Positions 18,995-27,771 of a stretch of 64,000 bases of DNA are shown here, piece after piece. The notes beneath the pieces were generated by a model. The model was given only the letters and a program-made list of their open reading frames with translations, ran no database searches and was not told the DNA's origin. Numbering within the stretch: the stretch's first letter is position 1; each line of letters begins with the position of its first letter. The DNA is from Glaciihabitans sp. (lineage in GTDB: Bacteria; Actinomycetota; Actinomycetes; Actinomycetales; Microbacteriaceae): contig JAODMF010000020.1 of the NCBI GenBank assembly GCA_025464095.1, positions 180,979-244,978 on the forward strand, in the 5' to 3' direction. Position numbers and translations under genes: made by a program.

Positions 18995-19876
18995 TCAGGA
19001 GGCTTGTCGCTCCGCCGCGTCCACGACGTTCTTCAGCAGCATGGCGCGGGTCATCGGCCCAACCCCGCCCGGGTTCGGCGAAAGCCACCCGGCAACTTCC
19101 GCGACCTCCGGGTCTACGTCGCCAGCCAGTTTTGCCCGGCCGCTCTCCGTCATTCCGACCCTGGTGACGCCGACATCCAGCACGGCAGCACCCGGCTTGA
19201 CCCAGTCGGCCTTCACCAGATGGGGCACGCCGACAGCCGCGACGACGATGTCCGCGCGGCGAACCTCGGCCGCCAAATCGTCGGTGCGGGAGTGGGTCAG
19301 GGTGACGGTTGCATCAATGCCCTTGCGGGTCAGCAGCAGTCCGAGCGGCCGGCCGACGGTGAGCCCGCGACCGATGACAACGACGTGGCGGCCGACCGTG
19401 CCGACGCCGTGCCGCTCCAGCAGTTCGACGAGTCCGGCGGGGGTGCACGGCAGCGGCGACGTGATCAGGCCGTCGACACCCAGCACCAGGCGACCGAGGT
19501 TGGTCGGGTGCAGGCCGTCGGCGTCCTTGTCGGGGTCGATCAGTTCGAGCATGGCGTGCTCGTCGATGGCTCCCGGCAGCGGCAGCTGCACGATGTAGCC
19601 GGTGACCCGCGGGTCGGCGTTCAGGTCGGCGATCGCGGAGCGCACGTCTGCCTCTGATGCCGTCGCCGGCAGGTCGACGCGGATCGACTCCATGCCCACC
19701 TCGATCGAGTCGCGGTGCTTGCCGCCGACGTAGCTGAGGGATCCGGGGTCGTCACCGACCAGCAGCGTGCCGAGCCCCGGACGGATGCCCCGCGCCTTCA
19801 GCGCGTCGATGCGCAGCTTCAGCTCGTCCTTGATCGTCGCGGCGGTCGCGAGACCGTCGAGTCGCTGTGCCGTCAC
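18995..19876 (-). CDS. folD: Methylene-THF dehydrogenase / methenyl-THF cyclohydrolase
   Basis: The 293-residue bifunctional enzyme interconverts 5,10-methylene-, methenyl- and 10-formyl-tetrahydrofolate. The catalytic segment [15 protein letters not shown] contains the key Lys, [10 protein letters not shown] is the second FolD signature, and [17 protein letters not shown] is the NADP site. It lies 2 bp after glyA and must be co-transcribed with it under the upstream ZTP riboswitch. Together they supply 10-formyl-THF for purine synthesis. Confidence 0.96.
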   Translation of the reverse strand: MTAQRLDGLATAATIKDELKLRIDALKARGIRPGLGTLLVGDDPGSLSYVGGKHRDSIEVGMESIRVDLPATASEADVRSAIADLNADPRVTGYIVQLPLPGAIDEHAMLELIDPDKDADGLHPTNLGRLVLGVDGLITSPLPCTPAGLVELLERHGVGTVGRHVVVIGRGLTVGRPLGLLLTRKGIDATVTLTHSRTDDLAAEVRRADIVVAAVGVPHLVKADWVKPGAAVLDVGVTRVGMTESGRAKLAGDVDPEVAEVAGWLSPNPGGVGPMTRAMLLKNVVDAAERQAS

Positions 19877-19878
19877 GG

Positions 19879-21171
19879 TTACGCCCAGGTGCCCGGCGAG
19901 GTGAGGCTGGGGTAGAGCGGGTAGCCGTCGGTGAGCTTCAGCACGCGGGCGCGAAGGGCCGCGACATCCGGCTCGGGCATGAGCGCCGTCGCGATGATGT
20001 CGGCGACCTCGGTGAACTCCTCGTCGCCGAAGCCGCGCGTTGCGAGCGCCGCCGTGCCGATGCGAACGCCCGAGGGTGTCATCGGCGGGCGCGGGTCGAA
20101 CGGCACCGCATTGCGGTTCACGGTGATGCCCGCCTCGTGCAGGATGTCCTCGGCCTGCTGGCCGTGGATCGCCGAGTTGCGCAGGTCGACGAGCACCAGG
20201 TGCACGTCGGTGCCGCCGGTGAGGACGTCGACTCCGGCATCCGTCGTGTCTTTCGCGGTGAGGCGCTCCGCGAGAATCTGGGCGCCACGGATCGTGCGTT
20301 CCTGGCGGTCCTTGAACTCGGGGCTCGCGGCGATCTTGAACGCTGTCGCCTTCGCGGCGATGACGTGCATCAGCGGACCGCCCTGCTGGCCCGGGAAAAC
20401 GTTCGAGTTGATCTTCTTCTGGATATCGAGATCGTTGTTGAGGATGAAACCCGATCGGGGTCCGCCGATGGTCTTGTGAACGGTGGACGACGTCACGTGC
20501 GCGTGAGGGACCGGCGACGGGTGCAGGCCCGCGGCAACCAATCCCGCGAAGTGGGCCATGTCAACCCAGAGCTTCGCGCCCACCTCGTCGGCGATCGCGC
20601 GGAACGCGGCGAAATCGAGTTGGCGCGGGTAGGCCGACCAGCCGGCGATGAGCACGTGCGGCTTGACCTCGAGGGCCTTTTCGCGCACGACATCCATGTC
20701 GACGAGGTAGCTCTGCGGGTCGACGCCGTAGGCGTGCGCCTCATACAGCTTGCCGGAGAAGTTCAGGCGCATGCCGTGTGTCAGGTGGCCGCCGTGGGCC
20801 AGCTCGAGGCCGAGAATGCGGTCACCCGGCTCGGCGATCGCGGAGAGCACCGCGGCGTTGGCGGATGCTCCGGAGTGGGGCTGCACGTTGGCGTAGGCCG
20901 CGCCGAAGAGCGACTTGGCGCGGTCGATGGCCAGCTGCTCGGCGACATCCACGAACTCGCAGCCGCCGTAGTAGCGACGACCCGGGTAGCCCTCGGCGTA
21001 CTTGTTGGTGAGTACGGACCCCTGCGACTCGAGCACCGCACGCGGGACAAAGTTCTCGCTGGCGATCATCTCCAGCGTGCCGCGCTGTCGGCCAAGTTCG
21101 CTCGCCAGGACGGCGGCGATCTCGGGATCGACCTCCGAGAGCGGAGCGTTGAAGGTGTCGGATGTTGGCAT
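19879..21171 (-). CDS. glyA: Serine hydroxymethyltransferase
   Basis: The 430-residue PLP enzyme converts serine and THF to glycine and methylene-THF. The PLP-binding region reads [13 protein letters not shown], with the Schiff-base Lys, and IASENFVP and YPGRRYYGG are typical N-terminal motifs. I place the start at the ATG ending at 21171 because AAGGAG (21178-21183) is 6 nt upstream; the ATG six codons earlier has no such site. It is the first gene of glyA-folD, controlled by the preceding ZTP riboswitch. Confidence 0.96.
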   Translation of the reverse strand: MPTSDTFNAPLSEVDPEIAAVLASELGRQRGTLEMIASENFVPRAVLESQGSVLTNKYAEGYPGRRYYGGCEFVDVAEQLAIDRAKSLFGAAYANVQPHSGASANAAVLSAIAEPGDRILGLELAHGGHLTHGMRLNFSGKLYEAHAYGVDPQSYLVDMDVVREKALEVKPHVLIAGWSAYPRQLDFAAFRAIADEVGAKLWVDMAHFAGLVAAGLHPSPVPHAHVTSSTVHKTIGGPRSGFILNNDLDIQKKINSNVFPGQQGGPLMHVIAAKATAFKIAASPEFKDRQERTIRGAQILAERLTAKDTTDAGVDVLTGGTDVHLVLVDLRNSAIHGQQAEDILHEAGITVNRNAVPFDPRPPMTPSGVRIGTAALATRGFGDEEFTEVADIIATALMPEPDVAALRARVLKLTDGYPLYPSLTSPGTWA

Positions 21172-21221
21172 GGGAGGCTCCTTGGACATGGTCGAGTTTT
21201 AGTCGTTGCTTGAAGCAAGCA

Positions 21222-21300
21222 CGTGGCCCAGGCGTACGGCCACTAACCGTGTCAGCCGCTCCCCGATGGTTGCCCATCTCAACGCCAGTTGCGACGCGTT
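21222..21300 (-). promoter_or_regulatory. ZTP (pfl) riboswitch upstream of glyA-folD
   Basis: Reading the minus strand, the conserved elements of the pfl/ZTP aptamer occur in order: CGCAACTGGCG, then TGGGCAACCATCGGGGAGCG forming the first stem and internal loop, a variable hairpin, and the 3' pseudoknot element GCCGTACGCCTGGGC. This is the Rfam ZTP class, which senses the folate-stress alarmone ZMP/ZTP and activates one-carbon genes. A small hairpin (TGCTTG, loop CTT, CAAGCA) directly downstream may be the expression platform. Placement before glyA-folD fits the known regulon. Confidence 0.95.
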
Positions 21301-21347
21301 TAGCGTAGCAGCCGAGCCGTGCCGCCTCATCCTGGGCATGAGGGTGG

Positions 21348-22568
21348 TTATGGATGGCGCGGACGGTGCGCCCGCGTGTGCAGCCAGCCATCGACACTGA
21401 AGCTGATGATGAGGCCGGCGCCGAGGATGATGAGCTCGGCGACCGGCAGCGAGGCCAGCCCCAGGGTGTCGATCAGGATTCCGCCCAGCAGCGCGCCACC
21501 GCCGATGCCGACGTTGAACGCGGTGGTCTGCAGGGCGGAGGCAAGGTTGCGCATGCGCGCGGACGCCGTGTGCAGCATCCGGGTCTGGAGCATGACCGGC
21601 AGCAGGCCGAAGGCAACGCCCCACACCATGAACGCGATGACGACGACCACGCTGTTGCGGGATGCCAGGGCAAGCACCAGCACCGACACCAGCACGAAGG
21701 CTCCCGCGGCGGCGAACCCGCGGCGGGGAAAGCGGTCGGCAGCGAGTCCGGCGATGACCAGGCCAACGGCGCCGGCGCCGCCGAACAGGAACAGCAGGAG
21801 CGCGATGGACGACGTGGGAAAGTGCGCCACGGAGATCAGCCAGGGCGCGATGTAGGTGTAGTAGGTGTTCTGGCCGGTCATCATCACGACGATGATGATG
21901 CAGAGCCAGATCACCGGCCCCACGCTCCGGTCCTTGTGCAGGGGCAACGGGATCTCACCCGTTCGCAGGGTGACCCGGTGGTCGACCGGCGGGAGAAACC
22001 GCGCGACCAGGATCGCCAGCACCAGAATGACGCCGGCGATGATGCCGAAAGCGGCTCGCCAGCCAAGCGCGTGGCCGAGCGCCGTGCCGACGGGGACGCC
22101 GAGCACGAACGCCGCGGAGCCGCCGCCGGCGGTGATCGCGATCGCACGGCCGAGCTGCTGCCGCGGCACCAGGTGCGCCGAGTACGCGGCAACCACCGCC
22201 CAGAACAGGCCGTGTGCGAGCCCACCGAGGATGCGCGCGCCGACCAGGATCTCGTAGGTCGGCGCCAGCGCCGCGAGCAGGTTCGACGACGCGTTCACCA
22301 ACAGCACGATGACGACGAGCAGCTTGCGCGAATAGTTGCGCGTCAGGGCGGCGAGCGGAGTGGTGGCGACCACGACCGTTGCCGCGAAGATGGTGATCAG
22401 CAGGCCGACGCGCGAGACGGATGCGTTGAGGTCGCGCGCCATGTCCGGCAGCAGCCCGGTCGGCAGGAACTCGCTCGTCACCGACACGAAGATGGCCCCG
22501 GCCAGCGTGAGCAGGCCCGTCCATGGGAACGCTGGTGCGGCATCCGGCGACATATTCTCGGTAGCCAT
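21348..22568 (-). CDS. MFS transporter, probable drug/sugar exporter
   Basis: The 406-residue protein has about 12 membrane segments. The loop 2-3 region (LTRNYSRKLLVVIV) and the motif-C-like segment LGVPVGTALGHALGWRAAFG suggest an antiporter of the DHA1 group, like AraJ or Cmr. The start is the ATG ending at 22568; TACTGT lies 7 nt before it, so the transcript is probably leaderless. The substrate cannot be inferred. The gene runs toward the glyA riboswitch on the same strand with a 47-bp gap. Confidence 0.88.
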   Translation of the reverse strand: MATENMSPDAAPAFPWTGLLTLAGAIFVSVTSEFLPTGLLPDMARDLNASVSRVGLLITIFAATVVVATTPLAALTRNYSRKLLVVIVLLVNASSNLLAALAPTYEILVGARILGGLAHGLFWAVVAAYSAHLVPRQQLGRAIAITAGGGSAAFVLGVPVGTALGHALGWRAAFGIIAGVILVLAILVARFLPPVDHRVTLRTGEIPLPLHKDRSVGPVIWLCIIIVVMMTGQNTYYTYIAPWLISVAHFPTSSIALLLFLFGGAGAVGLVIAGLAADRFPRRGFAAAGAFVLVSVLVLALASRNSVVVVIAFMVWGVAFGLLPVMLQTRMLHTASARMRNLASALQTTAFNVGIGGGALLGGILIDTLGLASLPVAELIILGAGLIISFSVDGWLHTRAHRPRHP

Positions 22569-22581
22569 TTCATACACAGTA

Positions 22582-22609
22582 GTGGCCGGGTGAGCGCTCA
22601 CCCGGCCAC
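22582..22609. terminator. Perfect 28-nt palindrome, probable terminator of the beta-helix gene
   Basis: GTGGCCGGGTGAGC is followed directly by its exact reverse complement, giving a 14-bp perfect stem with no spacer. It lies 15 nt after the stop of the beta-helix gene (minus strand) and overlaps the start of the MFS promoter TACTGT. No T-run follows on the minus strand, so intrinsic termination may be imperfect; a dyad operator for the MFS gene is the alternative. Confidence 0.5.
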
Positions 22610-22624
22610 CGCTGCGAGCGATCC

Positions 22625-25030
22625 CTAGTGCACCGTGAAGTGCCTGGTCCCGCTGACGTTGCCGGCCACATCCGTCGCCCGATAGCTGACGACGTGTTTG
22701 CCAGAGGGGAGCGTCACCGGTCCCGAGTACGTCAGCCACGCGCTCGACTTCGTCCCCGCCCTCCAACTGACCAGGTACTGGATCGTCGCCACTCCGGATG
22801 CAGCATCAGAAGCCGTCAGGGTCAGCACCTTGCCGGCGAGCGCGGCGTGGGTGTGCGGCGTGGCCGTGTCGACCTTGCCCGTCCAGGTCACGACATCGGA
22901 CAGGTTGCCGGACGAGTCGGTGGCCCTGAACTCGATGGTGTGGTCGCCCTGCGTCGCCTTGACGGACCCGGTCACGGTCGTGGCCGGGCCACCATCCACG
23001 CTCTCGGTGATCGTCGGCTTCGGCGAGAAGTCGTCGGTCGTGGTGAGGGTGAGCTTCACCGCCCTGCGGAACCAGCCGGAGCTCGACGGAGTCGACGAGG
23101 ATGCGGTCAGTACGAGCGTCGGATTCGTCGTGTCAGCAGGCGGGTAGGAGACGACATAGGACGTCTGAGTGCCCTGTTGCACGGTGCCACCGACGTCGTT
23201 GATGACGTGCGTGATACCGCCGTTGCCGTTGAGGTAGACCGACACCATGTCCGTGAATGTGACGTTCGGTGATTTCGGGGCGACGATCGCCGACTCCTCG
23301 AAGATCGACGGGCCGACGTTGAAGAACGAGTACACGCCGAGGCCGTACGCCGAGTGGGTGGTCACCGAATCGGCGACCTCGTACGAGGGGTATCCGTTGC
23401 GGCTTCCCGACATCCATGCCGCCTGGGTGGGCGGGTCGTACGGCAGCTCGCTCTGGTAGAAGATCGTCTGGCCGCCGTTCCCGCGCCACACGACCTGTGA
23501 CTTCTGGAAGTGCTCAACGGCCAGCCCGAGCGCCGTCACGTTGTCGCCGTTCACGACCAGGCCGTGGTCGGCCGTGTTCGATGTCCAGCCGACTCCCGCG
23601 CCGTGGTCCGCTCGCCAGGCCCAGACGTCATCCAGCAGCACGTGGTTGCTGTTGACCTCGAGCGCGGTGACTGTCTTGCCAGCGCCCGCGCCGCCAACCC
23701 GGAAGAACACGTCGTTCAGCGTGGTCGGGTTCGACGCGACTCCCGCGGTTGACCCGGTCGGCCCGACCTTGACGAGCACCTTCGACTTCTTCGCGCCGGC
23801 GTCGACGATGAGCCCGGACACTGAGACGCCCTGCACGTTGCCGATCGACATCACGGCGTTGCCGTTGGTCGGAGCGAGGGTCGCGAAGCCCATGCCAAGC
23901 ACGACGGTGTTGGAGCGCTTCACCTCGATCGCCTTCGAATAGCGATAGATGCCAGGGGTGAGGATGAGGTTCTTGCCGGTTGCCAGCGCGTGGTTGATCT
24001 GCGTGATCGTGCTCGACGGTCGCGCGATGAAGAAGTTATGGATGCCGATGGACGTTCCGTTGGCGGCACTCGTCGACCATGCGGTGTCGCTCGCGTTCGT
24101 GCGCGCCTTTGGCACGAACACCTTGTAGGCGCCATCGCCCGTCACGTAGATGAACGGGTTGTCCCTGCTGACCGGCGTGGACGCGAGCGTCGTCTCCGGC
24201 GGGCTCGGGAAGGACTGCGCGGGGGCGCCGGTCACGCCGGAGAACACCATGTTCCAGACGCCGCCGTCCCAGGCGCCGATCGAGCTGTCGCGTGAATACC
24301 ACTGTTGCTGTGAGCCCGGCACCACCGTGCCGCTCACGGTCGAGTTGGCAAGGTAGCCGCCGCTCGAGTACCCGCCGAAGCGAGGAAACAGCGAGAGATC
24401 GCCCTTCACGTTGACGCGGCGCAGCGGCGCAGCCTGCGACACCGCCCAGCGCAGCTGGTGCGGATTGGCGACGCCTTCCTTGAACGTGCGGCCATCCTCG
24501 GCCGCGGTCGGCTGCTGGATCGGGTTGATCGCGAGGTTGCTCATCGACCGCCAGAAGTTGGTCAACGCCGCGTCGCCGTTCGGCTCCCACGGGGCACCGG
24601 GATTGGTCTGTACTCCCTCGACGTGGATCGCGCCGTTGATCGTGACATCGTCGGGGGTCGAGCCGAGGCCCGCGACCGCGGTGTAGTAGCCGACCTCGCC
24701 ATTGACTATGCCTGTGGCCGTCGACGGGTCATCCTCTCCGGCCGCGCTGCCGTAGGTACCCGGCAGAAAGAACACCGCGTGGCGATTGCTGCTGAATTCT
24801 GTCTCATGCGAGATGCCCGCGAGCGTGGCGTTGATCGAATCAACCGACTGGTCCGGGCTGAAGATCGTGACGTTCGGGCCGAAATTGGGATTCGCATCCG
24901 GATCGACGACGGCGAATGCGGGCGCGGCTCCGGATCCCGCCGCGAGAAGCGCCGCACCGAGCAACAGGTAGCTCGTCCTGCGGGTTGCCCGCCAGGCTTT
25001 CGCACCGGCGGTGGATGGGTGTCGTTGCAT
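22625..25030 (-). CDS. Secreted right-handed beta-helix protein with Ig-like tail
   Basis: The 801-residue protein starts at the ATG ending at 25030, with GGGGAG 5 nt upstream; the frame continues upstream but without coding character. A signal peptide ends near residue 40 (APAFA). Residues 45-600 form a parallel beta-helix-like region with recurring ITLxG/VxVSGLIVDAG turns, as in pectate-lyase/GH55-like folds, and HNFFIARPSSTI. The C-terminal 170 residues hold two Ig-like domains (DDFSPKPTI and ASDAASGVATIQYLV). Similar proteins are labelled adenylyl cyclase or F5/8-type; neither is supported. A polysaccharide-directed role is inferred. Confidence 0.82.
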   Translation of the reverse strand: MQRHPSTAGAKAWRATRRTSYLLLGAALLAAGSGAAPAFAVVDPDANPNFGPNVTIFSPDQSVDSINATLAGISHETEFSSNRHAVFFLPGTYGSAAGEDDPSTATGIVNGEVGYYTAVAGLGSTPDDVTINGAIHVEGVQTNPGAPWEPNGDAALTNFWRSMSNLAINPIQQPTAAEDGRTFKEGVANPHQLRWAVSQAAPLRRVNVKGDLSLFPRFGGYSSGGYLANSTVSGTVVPGSQQQWYSRDSSIGAWDGGVWNMVFSGVTGAPAQSFPSPPETTLASTPVSRDNPFIYVTGDGAYKVFVPKARTNASDTAWSTSAANGTSIGIHNFFIARPSSTITQINHALATGKNLILTPGIYRYSKAIEVKRSNTVVLGMGFATLAPTNGNAVMSIGNVQGVSVSGLIVDAGAKKSKVLVKVGPTGSTAGVASNPTTLNDVFFRVGGAGAGKTVTALEVNSNHVLLDDVWAWRADHGAGVGWTSNTADHGLVVNGDNVTALGLAVEHFQKSQVVWRGNGGQTIFYQSELPYDPPTQAAWMSGSRNGYPSYEVADSVTTHSAYGLGVYSFFNVGPSIFEESAIVAPKSPNVTFTDMVSVYLNGNGGITHVINDVGGTVQQGTQTSYVVSYPPADTTNPTLVLTASSSTPSSSGWFRRAVKLTLTTTDDFSPKPTITESVDGGPATTVTGSVKATQGDHTIEFRATDSSGNLSDVVTWTGKVDTATPHTHAALAGKVLTLTASDAASGVATIQYLVSWRAGTKSSAWLTYSGPVTLPSGKHVVSYRATDVAGNVSGTRHFTVH

Positions 25031-25123
25031 AACTGCTCCCCTTTGAGTGTTAGCTGCCCGCGGCCGGCCGGCGCGACAGCGCCGTGCTTCTACTCTCCGT
25101 CGAGCATTCGTCATGCTTGCACA

Positions 25124-25147
25124 TTTACTTACAAACCAGTAAGTGAA
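25124..25147. promoter_or_regulatory. TetR-like palindromic operator candidate
   Basis: ACTTAC and GTAAGT flank a 6-bp centre (25127-25144), and the symmetry extends outward with TT and AA at 25124-25125 and 25146-25147. This resembles TetR-family operators. It lies in the divergent region, about 95 bp before the beta-helix gene and about 70 bp before purU. No TetR gene is in the window, so the regulator would be encoded elsewhere. Confidence 0.5.
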
Positions 25148-25216
25148 ATTGAGTAACGTTTCGGTAACGGCCATTCGCTCACGGGCGTGCCGCTTCGCTG
25201 CCTCTACTCTTGAACC

Positions 25217-26074
25217 GTGACCGACAAGCCGACCCACTGGATCCTCACGCTCATCTGCGAGGACCAGCCCGGCATCGTCCACGCGATCAGCGGCGCCGTC
25301 GTCAAAGCCGGCGGCAACATCACCGAGTCGCAGCAGTTCTCGAGCGCCGACACCGGCACCTTCTTCATGCGCCTGCAGGTGGAGTCCGCCATCGATCGCG
25401 CAGGATTCGAAGCCGCACTCGGCCCGGTCACCAGCCACTACTCCATGACCTGGGCGCTGGATGTCGTCGGCCGCCCGCTGCGCACGCTGGTGCTGGTTTC
25501 GAAGGCCGGCCACTGCCTCAACGACCTGCTGTACCGCCAGCGGGCGGGGCAGCTCGCGGTCGACGTTCCCCTCGTGCTGAGCAACCATAACGACCTGCGC
25601 GGTCTCGCCGAGTTCAATGGTGTGCCGTTCGAATCGCATCCGATCTCGACCCCCGGCCAGAAGCTCGCCTTCGAAGACCGGGTGATCGAGGTGGTCGAGG
25701 AACACGACATCGAGCTGGTCGTGCTCGCGCGGTACATGCAGATCCTCTCGCCGGAACTCTGCGCCGCGCTCAACGGCCGGGTTATCAACATCCACCACTC
25801 GTTCCTGCCCGGATTCAAGGGCGCGAATCCCTACAAGCAGGCCCACGCGCGGGGGGTCAAGCTGATCGGGGCGACCGCCCACTTCGTGACGAGCGACCTC
25901 GATGAGGGGCCGATTATCGAGCAGAACGTCGTGCGGGTCGACCACTCGCGCACTCCCGCGGAGCTGGTCGCGATCGGTCAGGACGAGGAATCCCGCACCC
26001 TGACGCAGGCCGTCAAGTGGTTCGCCGAGCACCGCGTGCTGCTCGACCAGTCGAGAACGATCATCTTCAAATGA
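25217..26074 (+). CDS. purU: Formyltetrahydrofolate deformylase
   Basis: The 285-residue enzyme hydrolyses 10-formyl-THF to THF and formate. An N-terminal ACT domain (CEDQPGIVHAISGAVV, residues 14-80) is followed by a formyltransferase domain with SNHNDL, NIHHSFLPGFKGANPY (catalytic Asn/His) and the SDLDEGPIIEQ Asp. It starts with GTG, 6 nt after TACTCT, with no ribosome site, so leaderless expression is likely. It overlaps nagA by 4 bp (ATGA), an unusual pairing. Confidence 0.95.
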   Translation: MTDKPTHWILTLICEDQPGIVHAISGAVVKAGGNITESQQFSSADTGTFFMRLQVESAIDRAGFEAALGPVTSHYSMTWALDVVGRPLRTLVLVSKAGHCLNDLLYRQRAGQLAVDVPLVLSNHNDLRGLAEFNGVPFESHPISTPGQKLAFEDRVIEVVEEHDIELVVLARYMQILSPELCAALNGRVINIHHSFLPGFKGANPYKQAHARGVKLIGATAHFVTSDLDEGPIIEQNVVRVDHSRTPAELVAIGQDEESRTLTQAVKWFAEHRVLLDQSRTIIFK

Positions 26075-27201
26075 CCCGGCTGTTCGAGCACGCGCGCAAG
26101 CTCGACGCTCATGGCCAGGTCGACGACTTCTGGATGCTCGTCGACGGGGACTCGATCGTCTCAACCGGCACCGGGGTCGGTCCGCAGGCCGACTCGAAAG
26201 AGGATGTCGGCGGCCGCTGGCTGGTTCCCGGGTTCCTCGACCTGCACGTGCACGGCGGCGGCGGCCACTCCTACGACGACGGACCGGAGGAGCTGATTGC
26301 CGGCCTCGCCACGCATCGGGCGCATGGCACGACCCGCTCCCTGGTCAGCCTGGTCGCCGCCCCGCTGGCCGACCTGCGCACGTGTCTCGGCGAGATCGCG
26401 GATCTTGCCGCATCCGACCCGCTCGTCCTCGGCAGCCACCTCGAGGGACCGTTCCTCGCGCCGGATCGCCGCGGCGCCCACAGCCTCGAATACCTACGCG
26501 AACCGCAGCCGGTGTACGTCGACGAGCTGCTCAACGCCGCGCGGGGAACCCTCCGCCAGCAGACCATCGCGCCCGAGCTGCCGGGGGCGTTCGACGCCAT
26601 CGAACTGCTGGTCGAGAACGGCGTCGCGGTGGCACTCGGGCACACCGCCGCGTCGTTCGAACTGGCCCGCGACGCCTTCGACGCGGGGGCGCGCATCCTC
26701 ACCCACACGTTCAATGCCATGAACGGCATACATCACCGGGCACCCGGCCCCGTGGTTGCGGCCTTCGAGGATTCCCGCGTGACGCTCGAGCTGATCCTCG
26801 ACGGCCACCACGTTCATCCGGATGTCGCGGCACTGGCGTTTCGCTCGGCTCCCGGTCGCGTTGCGCTCGTCACCGACGCCATGGCCGCCGCCGGATCGGT
26901 GGATGGCGACTACACGCTCGGCACGCTCAACGTGGCGGTGCGCGACGGGCAGGCGATGCTCCGCGGCACGGCGACGATCGCGGGGTCGACGCTCACCCAG
27001 GACCGCGCACTGAAGCTGGCGATCGAGGCGTCGGGCCTGCCGCCAGCCGTCGCCGTCGAAGCGCTCACCCTCGCTCCGGCGCGCGCACTCGGCCTCGAGC
27101 ACCGCCACGGACTGCTCGCCCCCGGATACGTGGCCGACGCAGTGCAGCTCGACCACGAGTGGCGGGTGCAGGCAGTGCTCGCGAATGGTGTTGCGCTCTA
27201 G
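26071..27201 (+). CDS. nagA: N-acetylglucosamine-6-phosphate deacetylase
   Basis: The 376-residue amidohydrolase removes acetate from GlcNAc-6-P to give glucosamine-6-P. Metal-site motifs are visible: PGFLDLHVHGGGG (HxH), GSHLEGPF with the metal Glu, ALGHTAA and THTFNAMNG with metal His residues, and the catalytic Asp in VTDAMAAAG. Its start overlaps purU. nagB and the rest of the amino-sugar operon converge on it from the opposite strand. Its last codons are duplicated within the downstream repeat array (27590-27620). Confidence 0.95.
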   Translation: MTRLFEHARKLDAHGQVDDFWMLVDGDSIVSTGTGVGPQADSKEDVGGRWLVPGFLDLHVHGGGGHSYDDGPEELIAGLATHRAHGTTRSLVSLVAAPLADLRTCLGEIADLAASDPLVLGSHLEGPFLAPDRRGAHSLEYLREPQPVYVDELLNAARGTLRQQTIAPELPGAFDAIELLVENGVAVALGHTAASFELARDAFDAGARILTHTFNAMNGIHHRAPGPVVAAFEDSRVTLELILDGHHVHPDVAALAFRSAPGRVALVTDAMAAAGSVDGDYTLGTLNVAVRDGQAMLRGTATIAGSTLTQDRALKLAIEASGLPPAVAVEALTLAPARALGLEHRHGLLAPGYVADAVQLDHEWRVQAVLANGVAL

Positions 27202-27725
27202 TCTCGCCCTGCCGTGCTCCGCTCCCAGCGAAGGACTTTGTGACCGACTCGCCGCCACAAGTCCTTCGCGGGAGTGCTCGGCGGCGAAAAGTCCTGAGCA
27301 GGCAGTCTCGCCCTGCCGTGCTCCGCTCTAGTCTTGCCCCTGCCCTGCCCTGCCTGCGCACTCCGCTCCCAGCGAAGGACTCTGCGGGCGACTCGCCGTC
27401 ACAAATCCTTCGCGGGAGTGCTCGGCGGCGAAAAGTCCTGAGCAGGCGGTCTCGCGCTGCCGTGCTCCGCTCTAGTCTTGCCCCTGCCCTGCCCTGCCCG
27501 CTGTGCTCCGCTCCCTGCGAAGGACTTTGCTGCCGACGCGCCGTCACAACTCCTTCGCGAGAGTGCTCGGCGGCGAAAAGTCCTGAGCAGGCAGTGCTCG
27601 CGAATGGTGTTGCGCTCCAGTGTCGCCCTGCCGTACTCCGCTCCCTGCGAAGGACTTTGCTGCCGACTCGCCGTCAGAACTCCTTCGCGGGAGTGCTCGG
27701 CGGCCAAAAGTCCTGAGCAGGCGCT
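27202..27725. repeat. Four-unit hairpin-bearing tandem repeat between nagA and nagB
   Basis: Four copies of a unit recur with hairpins starting at 27228, 27372, 27517 and 27647 (spacings 144, 145 and 130 bp). Each hairpin pairs GCGAAGGACTT with its complement across 42 bp, and each is followed by GGAGTGCTCGGCGGC(G/C)AAAAGTCCTGAGCAGG. Short CCTGCCCTGCC tracts pad units two and three. The fourth unit is preceded by a near-copy of the last 25 bp of nagA. There is no gene in this 570-bp gap; ORFs across it read through the repeats. It separates convergent operons and may terminate both. Confidence 0.85.
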
Positions 27726-27771
27726 GCACACAATCGCGCTACAGGTCAGCTGCAGGCGCTGCGCAGTCGCG

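Noticed and set aside
18296..19657. Plus-strand 453-residue frame
   Set aside because: It is a shadow of the DUF2207 gene and antisense to folD.
25031..26164. Upstream extension of the beta-helix frame
   Set aside because: It is antisense to purU; the ATG ending at 25030 has a ribosome site followed directly by a signal peptide.
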